Of a stretch of 11,877 nt of DNA, positions 8,157 through 11,877 are shown in pieces (within the stretch, counting starts at the first letter, position 1; each line of letters starts with the position of its first letter). Location of the stretch: NCBI GenBank assembly GCA_041916775.1, contig JAYRYZ010000042.1, positions 1 through 11,877 on the forward strand, in the 5' to 3' direction. Below the pieces are notes generated by a model. The model worked only from the letters and a program-made list of their open reading frames with translations. It did no database searches and was not told where the DNA came from. This DNA comes from UBA2357 sp041916775. GTDB taxonomy: Bacteria; Pseudomonadota; Gammaproteobacteria; Burkholderiales; Rhodocyclaceae. The translations under genes and the position numbers were made by a program.

Positions 8157-8175
8157 TGGCGCCTCGCCGCGCCAG
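8156..8175 (+). other. GC hairpin in the leader of the binding-protein gene
   Basis: CTGGCGC at 8156-8162 pairs perfectly with GCGCCAG at 8169-8175 around a 6-nt loop, CCTCGC. If transcription starts just after the 8137-8142 element, this would form near the 5' end of the mRNA, 35 bases ahead of the start codon. It may stabilise the transcript or be a protein site; no T run follows. Confidence 0.45.
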
Positions 8176-8196
8176 ACCATGAATACCATCCATCAC

Positions 8197-8205
8197 GAGG
8201 AGGAG
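8197..8205 (+). promoter_or_regulatory. Strong Shine-Dalgarno site of the binding-protein gene
   Basis: GAGGAGGAG precedes ATG 8211; its AGGAGG core (8198-8203) is 7 nt from the start. The strength fits the high expression expected of a periplasmic binding protein. Confidence 0.8.
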
Positions 8206-8210
8206 ACACC

Positions 8211-9356
8211 ATGAAGCTCAAGAGCACCCTGCTGGCGGCAATGACCCTGGCGTTCGCAACCGTCGTTCAGGCGGAGATCAAGGTCGGCGTCACCGTGTCG
8301 GCGACCGGTCCGGCCGCCTCGCTCGGCATTCCCGAGCGCAACACCGTGGACCTCATGCCGAAGGAAATCGCCGGGCAGAAGATCAACTACATCGTTCTCG
8401 ACGACGCCTCCGACACCACCAGCGCGGTGAAGAACATCCGCAAGCTGGTCTCGGAAGACAAGGTCGACGTCGTGCTCGGCTCCACCACCTCGCCGAACTC
8501 GCTCGCGATGATCGACGTCGCCGCCGAATCCAAGACCCCGATGATCTCCTGGGCCGCCTCCAGCCGTATCGTCGAGCCGGTGGACGACAAGAAGCGCTGG
8601 GTGTTCAAGACGCCGCAGAACGATGCGCAGATGTCCACCGCGATCATCGAGCACATGACCAACAACGGCGTGAAGACGGTAGCCTTCATCGGCTTTGCCG
8701 ACGCCTACGGCGAGGGCTGGTACGAGCAGTTCAAGTCCATTGCCGAAGTGCGCGGCATCAAGATCGTCGCCAACGAGCGCTTCAACCGCACCGACACCTC
8801 GGTCACCGGCCAGGTGCTGAAGATGATGTCGGCGCGTCCGGACGCGATGTTCATCGCCGGCTCCGGCACCCCGGCGGCGCTGCCGCAGAAGGCGCTGAAG
8901 GAGCGTGGCTGGACGGGCAAGGTCTATCAGACGCACGGTGTCGCCAACAATGACTTCCTGCGCGTGTGCGGTGCCGACTGCGAAGGGACGCTGTTGCCTG
9001 CCGGGCCGGTGCTGGTTGCCGCACAGCTGCCCGACAGCAACCCCGTGAAGGCGAGCGCGCTGACCTACATCAAGGCCTATGAGGCGGTGCATGGCGCAGG
9101 TAGCGTGTCCACCTTCGGCGCGCACGCCTGGGATTCGGGCGTCCTGCTGCAGGCTGCCGTGCCCGAAGCGCTGAAGAAGGCCCAGCCCGGCACTGCCGAG
9201 TTCCGCGCCGCGTTGCGTGATGCGCTGGAAGGCGTCAAGGAGGCCCCGGGTGCGCATGGCGTGTTCAACATGAGCCCCACCGACCACCTCGGTCTCGACC
9301 AGCGTTCGCGCGTGATGGTCCAGATCAAGAACGGTGCCTGGGTGCTGGTCAAGTAA
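8211..9356 (+). CDS. Periplasmic substrate-binding protein of a branched-chain amino acid-type ABC transporter
   Basis: This gene encodes 381 residues. A Sec signal peptide is clear: basic MKLK, a hydrophobic core through about residue 19, and an AxA-like VQA site giving cleavage after A21. The mature protein begins EIKVGVTVSATGPAASLG, the standard opening of the LivJ/HAAT type I binding fold. It continues with KNIRKLVSEDKVDVVLGSTTS and the lobe-crossing region YGEGWYEQFK. C253 and C257 (VCGADC) could form a disulfide in the periplasm. Family members bind amino acids, amides, urea or aromatic acids, and the sequence alone does not tell which. Being next to phenylacetate genes, uptake of phenylacetate or a related aromatic acid is an inference. 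Its own promoter island lies upstream and a strong hairpin follows it. Confidence 0.9.
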   Translation: MKLKSTLLAAMTLAFATVVQAEIKVGVTVSATGPAASLGIPERNTVDLMPKEIAGQKINYIVLDDASDTTSAVKNIRKLVSEDKVDVVLGSTTSPNSLAMIDVAAESKTPMISWAASSRIVEPVDDKKRWVFKTPQNDAQMSTAIIEHMTNNGVKTVAFIGFADAYGEGWYEQFKSIAEVRGIKIVANERFNRTDTSVTGQVLKMMSARPDAMFIAGSGTPAALPQKALKERGWTGKVYQTHGVANNDFLRVCGADCEGTLLPAGPVLVAAQLPDSNPVKASALTYIKAYEAVHGAGSVSTFGAHAWDSGVLLQAAVPEALKKAQPGTAEFRAALRDALEGVKEAPGAHGVFNMSPTDHLGLDQRSRVMVQIKNGAWVLVK

Positions 9357-9365
9357 GCACCCGCT

Positions 9366-9395
9366 CCGGGAGTGAGGCAGGCGCCTCGCTCCCGG
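9366..9395 (+). terminator. Strong hairpin after the binding-protein gene (attenuator or mRNA-stabilising element)
   Basis: A 13-bp stem pairs 9366-9378 with 9383-9395 around the loop AGGC, perfect except for one T:G wobble (9373/9388). Only a short, interrupted pyrimidine stretch (GTCTT) follows, so complete rho-independent termination is doubtful. Such elements between binding-protein and permease genes commonly give partial read-through or protect the upstream mRNA, yielding excess binding protein (family knowledge applied by inference). Confidence 0.7.
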
Positions 9396-9450
9396 GCAGT
9401 CTTCAAACCTAGTCTGGATGCCCCACCGCGGTCGCGAGGCCGGCGGTGTG

Positions 9451-9458
9451 AGGGAGGG
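9451..9458 (+). promoter_or_regulatory. Shine-Dalgarno site fixing the livH-type start
   Basis: AGGGAGGG lies 7 nt before ATG 9466. It rules against the in-frame ATG 9418, which would add 16 non-hydrophobic residues without a ribosome site. Confidence 0.8.
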
Positions 9459-9465
9459 TTCGTCC

Positions 9466-10503
9466 ATGGATTTACAGATCGCACTGATCCTCGGTCAGGA
9501 CGGGATCACCAACGGCGCCATCTACGCGCTGCTGGCGCTTGCCCTGGTCCTGGTTTTCGCGGTGACCCGAATCATCTTCATCCCGCAGGGAGAGTTCGTC
9601 GCCTACGGCGCGCTGACGCTCGCGATGATCGGCAACGGCGTGATGCCGGCGACGGTCTGGCTGTTGCTCGGCGCAGGCATCATGGTCACCGTCATGGACG
9701 GACTGCCTGCGCTCAAGGCCGGGCAAAGCAGCCGCGTGATGCGTCTCGCTGCGCTCAACGTGGCCTACCCGCTGGCCTTGCTCGCATTGCTCAACGCGAT
9801 GCCGCTCAAGGATCTGGCGCTCATGCTCCAGGTGCTGGTGACGCTGCTGGTCGTGGTGCCGCTCGGACCGATGATGTACCGCATCGTTTATCAGCCGATT
9901 GCCGAGGCACCGGTGCTGGTGCTGCTGATCGTCTCGGTGGCGGCCCACCTCGCCATGGTCGGACTGGGGCTGGTGTTCTTCGGGGCCGAAGGCTACCGCA
10001 CGCCGCCGTTCTCCGATGCGCGGATCGACGTCGGCGCGCTGACGATCAACGGGCAGACGATCTGGGTTGTGCTCGCCTCCGCGGTGCTCATCGTCACCCT
10101 GGCGCTGTTCTTCGGCCGCACGCTGTACGGCAAGGCGCTGCGCGCCACCGCGATCAATCGCAACGGCGCGCGTCTGATGGGGATCTCGCCGGTGTTCGCG
10201 GGCAAGCTCACGTTCTTCCTCGCGGCCTTGATCGGCGTGCTGTCGGGCGTGCTCATCAGCCCGATCACCACCATCTACTACGACTCCGGCTTCCTGATCG
10301 GCCTGAAGGGCTTCGTCGCGGCGATCATCGGCGGACTCGCGAGCTACCCGCTGGCGGCCGCCGGGGCGATTCTGGTGGGCCTGCTCGAAGCGTTCAGCTC
10401 GTTCTGGGCCAGCGCCTACAAGGAAGTGATCGTGTTCACCCTGATCATCCCGGTGCTGGTGTGGCGCTCGCTCACCAGCCATCACATGGAGGAAGAGGAA
10501 TGA
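9466..10503 (+). CDS. livH: LivH-type ABC transporter permease, longer than usual
   Basis: This gene encodes 345 mostly hydrophobic residues, an inner-membrane permease of the branched-chain amino acid transporter class. The opening GITNGAIYALLALALVLVF followed by FIPQGEFVAYGAL is the LivH signature. The cytoplasmic loop that contacts the ATPase is around residues 222-245 (GKALRATAINRNGARLMGI). The C-terminal membrane pair includes GLKGFVAAIIGGLASYPLAAAG. Between the GEF motif (residue 42) and YQPIAEAP (residue 142) there are about 100 residues, whereas E. coli LivH has about 50. The extra stretch contains a polar loop (DGLPALKAGQSSR) and at least one more hydrophobic segment. Its stop overlaps the next start as ATGA. 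The substrate is unknown and the symbol denotes family only. Confidence 0.9.
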   Translation: MDLQIALILGQDGITNGAIYALLALALVLVFAVTRIIFIPQGEFVAYGALTLAMIGNGVMPATVWLLLGAGIMVTVMDGLPALKAGQSSRVMRLAALNVAYPLALLALLNAMPLKDLALMLQVLVTLLVVVPLGPMMYRIVYQPIAEAPVLVLLIVSVAAHLAMVGLGLVFFGAEGYRTPPFSDARIDVGALTINGQTIWVVLASAVLIVTLALFFGRTLYGKALRATAINRNGARLMGISPVFAGKLTFFLAALIGVLSGVLISPITTIYYDSGFLIGLKGFVAAIIGGLASYPLAAAGAILVGLLEAFSSFWASAYKEVIVFTLIIPVLVWRSLTSHHMEEEE

Positions 10504-11877
10504 AATCCGGCCTCTCCGCACGCCACCTGCTCTTCGGCTTCCTCGCCCTGCTGCTCGTGGCCCCGCTGGTGCTGTCGCCGTTCTACGTGACGCTCCTGAA
10601 CTACATCGGGCTCTACGCGATGGTGGCGCTGGGCCTGGTGCTGCTCACCGGCGTGGGCGGGCTCACGAGCTTCGGCCAGGCGGCCTTCGTCGGCATCGGC
10701 GCCTACACCACCGCGCTGCTCAGCACCTCCACCGAGCTGCCCAGCTGGATCGCCTGGGCGGGCGCCTCGCCCTGGCTCACGCTGGGCGTGGGGCTGGTGC
10801 TCACCGCGCTCCTCGCGATCGCGATCGGCTCGCTCACCCTGCGTCTGTCCGGCCACTACCTGCCGCTGGGCACCATCGCCTGGGGGATCAGCCTCTACTT
10901 CCTCTTCGGCACCATGGCGAGCCTCGGTGGCCACACCGGCCTCACCGGCATCCCGCCGATCGCGCTCTTCGGCTTCGAACTCGCCCAGGGCCACCAGGTG
11001 TATTACCTCATCTGGGCCTTCCTGCTGGTGGGGGTGTACACCAGCCACAACCTCCTCGACTCGCGCGAGGGGCGGGCGATCCGCGCGCTGAAGGGCGGCA
11101 TGGTGATGGCCGAGGCGATGGGGGTGGATACCGCGCGCTCGCGCATGGTGATCTTCGTCATCGCAGCCCTCCTCGCCTGCGCCTCGGGCTGGCTCTATGC
11201 GCACATGCAGCGCTTCGTGAATCCCACCCCCTTCGGCCTGCACTACGGCATCGAGTACCTCTTCATGGCGGTGGTCGGTGGGGCCGCCCATGTGTGGGGC
11301 GCGCTCATCGGCGCGGGCGTGATCACGGTGATGAAGCAGTGGCTGCAGGATCTCTTGCCGCAGCTCCTCGGCGCGAGCGGCAACTTCGAGATCATCGTGT
11401 TCGGCCTCCTGATGGTGCTGATCCTGCACAAGGCGCGCGGCGGGCTGTGGCCCATCCTCGTCGCCGGGGTGAAGCGGGTGGTGCCTGTGCAGGCCGCGGT
11501 GCGGCGCATCGACAGCGGTGCTGCGCCCCTGCCGCGCCGCCCCATGCCCGCACCAGGGGCGCTCCTCCTCGAGGCGAAGAACGTCACCCGCCGCTTCGGC
11601 GGACTCGTCGCCAACAACGACATGAGCCTCAAGGTGCATGCGGGCGAGATCCTCGCCCTCATCGGCCCCAACGGCGCGGGCAAGAGCACCATGTTCAACC
11701 AGGTCTCGGGTGTGGATACGCCCACCTCGGGCGAGGTGCTGTTCCTCGGTGAGTCGGTCGCCGGCAAGGGCGCGCGCGCGATCTCGCGCATGGGCATGAG
11801 CCGCACCTTCCAGCACGTGAAGCTCCTGCCGACGATGAGCGTGCTCGAGAACGTCGCGATCGGCGCGCACCTGCGCG
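10500..11877 (+). CDS. LivM-type permease fused to LivG-type ATPase (3' end cut by the window)
   Basis: Reading is open from ATG 10500 to the edge, giving 459 visible residues with no stop. Residues 1 to about 325 form a LivM permease: hydrophobic segments from residue 10, GGLTSFGQAAFVGIGAY, the ATPase-contact loop around ALKGGMVMAEAMGVDTARSR, and YLFMAVVGGAAHVWGALIGA. A Pro/Arg-rich linker of roughly 30 residues follows. From about residue 355 an ABC ATPase begins (LLLEAKNVTRRFGG) with Walker A GPNGAGKST at 389-397 and the Q-loop in SRTFQ (Q438). The signature motif and Walker B lie beyond the window. GGAGG at 10488-10492 precedes the start, which overlaps the livH stop by 4 bp. Permease and ATPase are normally separate LivM and LivG proteins; fused versions are known in some proteobacteria. 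A separate LivF-like ATPase is expected downstream. Confidence 0.9.
   Translation, partial: MKSGLSARHLLFGFLALLLVAPLVLSPFYVTLLNYIGLYAMVALGLVLLTGVGGLTSFGQAAFVGIGAYTTALLSTSTELPSWIAWAGASPWLTLGVGLVLTALLAIAIGSLTLRLSGHYLPLGTIAWGISLYFLFGTMASLGGHTGLTGIPPIALFGFELAQGHQVYYLIWAFLLVGVYTSHNLLDSREGRAIRALKGGMVMAEAMGVDTARSRMVIFVIAALLACASGWLYAHMQRFVNPTPFGLHYGIEYLFMAVVGGAAHVWGALIGAGVITVMKQWLQDLLPQLLGASGNFEIIVFGLLMVLILHKARGGLWPILVAGVKRVVPVQAAVRRIDSGAAPLPRRPMPAPGALLLEAKNVTRRFGGLVANNDMSLKVHAGEILALIGPNGAGKSTMFNQVSGVDTPTSGEVLFLGESVAGKGARAISRMGMSRTFQHVKLLPTMSVLENVAIGAHLR

Noticed and set aside
8153..8167. Possible sigma-54 type promoter with TGGC and a GC twelve bases later.
   Set aside because: The -12 half reads TCGC instead of TTGC, the -24 half is incomplete after TTGGC, and the match lies in the GC hairpin, so chance is more likely.

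Overview
This window is a compact, almost entirely plus-strand block of aerobic phenylacetate catabolism genes followed by a branched-chain-amino-acid-type (HAAT/Liv family) ABC transporter. The DNA is very GC-rich, with third codon positions dominated by G and C. The gene order paaH-I-K-A-B-C-D-E-tetR-thiolase and the protein sequences suggest a betaproteobacterium, most likely of the Azoarcus/Thauera/Aromatoleum group (Rhodocyclales). That placement rests on recalled family resemblance, not on a search.

Region 1 (1-6132) holds the core pathway genes. These are the 3' end of paaH (3-hydroxyacyl-CoA dehydrogenase, cut by the left edge), paaI (hotdog thioesterase), paaK (phenylacetate-CoA ligase) and paaABCDE (the multicomponent phenylacetyl-CoA 1,2-epoxidase with its reductase PaaE and maturation factor PaaD). 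Gaps are 4-76 bp, or the genes overlap (paaH/paaI by 8 bp), which implies one polycistronic unit whose promoter lies left of the window. Region 2 (6182-8092) carries a TetR-family regulator, probably PaaR, and a thiolase (PaaJ/PcaF type) that performs the thiolytic steps at the end of the pathway.

Region 3 (8093-8210) is the only conspicuous regulatory gap. It contains an AT-rich island of about one-third GC, with a perfect 15-bp palindrome, plausible -10 elements, a 7-bp GC hairpin and a strong Shine-Dalgarno sequence. Region 4 (8211-11877) encodes a periplasmic solute-binding protein with a clear signal peptide, a LivH-type permease longer than usual, and a LivM-type permease fused in frame to a LivG-type ATPase that runs off the right edge. 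A strong hairpin separates the binding protein from the permeases.

Together the genes can be read as import of an aromatic acid or related solute (inferred), CoA activation by PaaK, ring epoxidation by PaaABCE, and beta-oxidation-like steps by PaaH and PaaJ to acetyl-CoA and succinyl-CoA. PaaI removes trapped CoA thioesters and PaaR probably senses phenylacetyl-CoA. The enzymes PaaG, PaaZ and PaaF are not in the window. I see no RNA genes, mobile elements, CRISPR arrays or obvious pseudogenes, and no gene-free stretch over 300 bases. The pathway is well described. The less ordinary parts are the transporter architecture and the regulatory elements around it; I did not find evidence for a wholly undescribed system.
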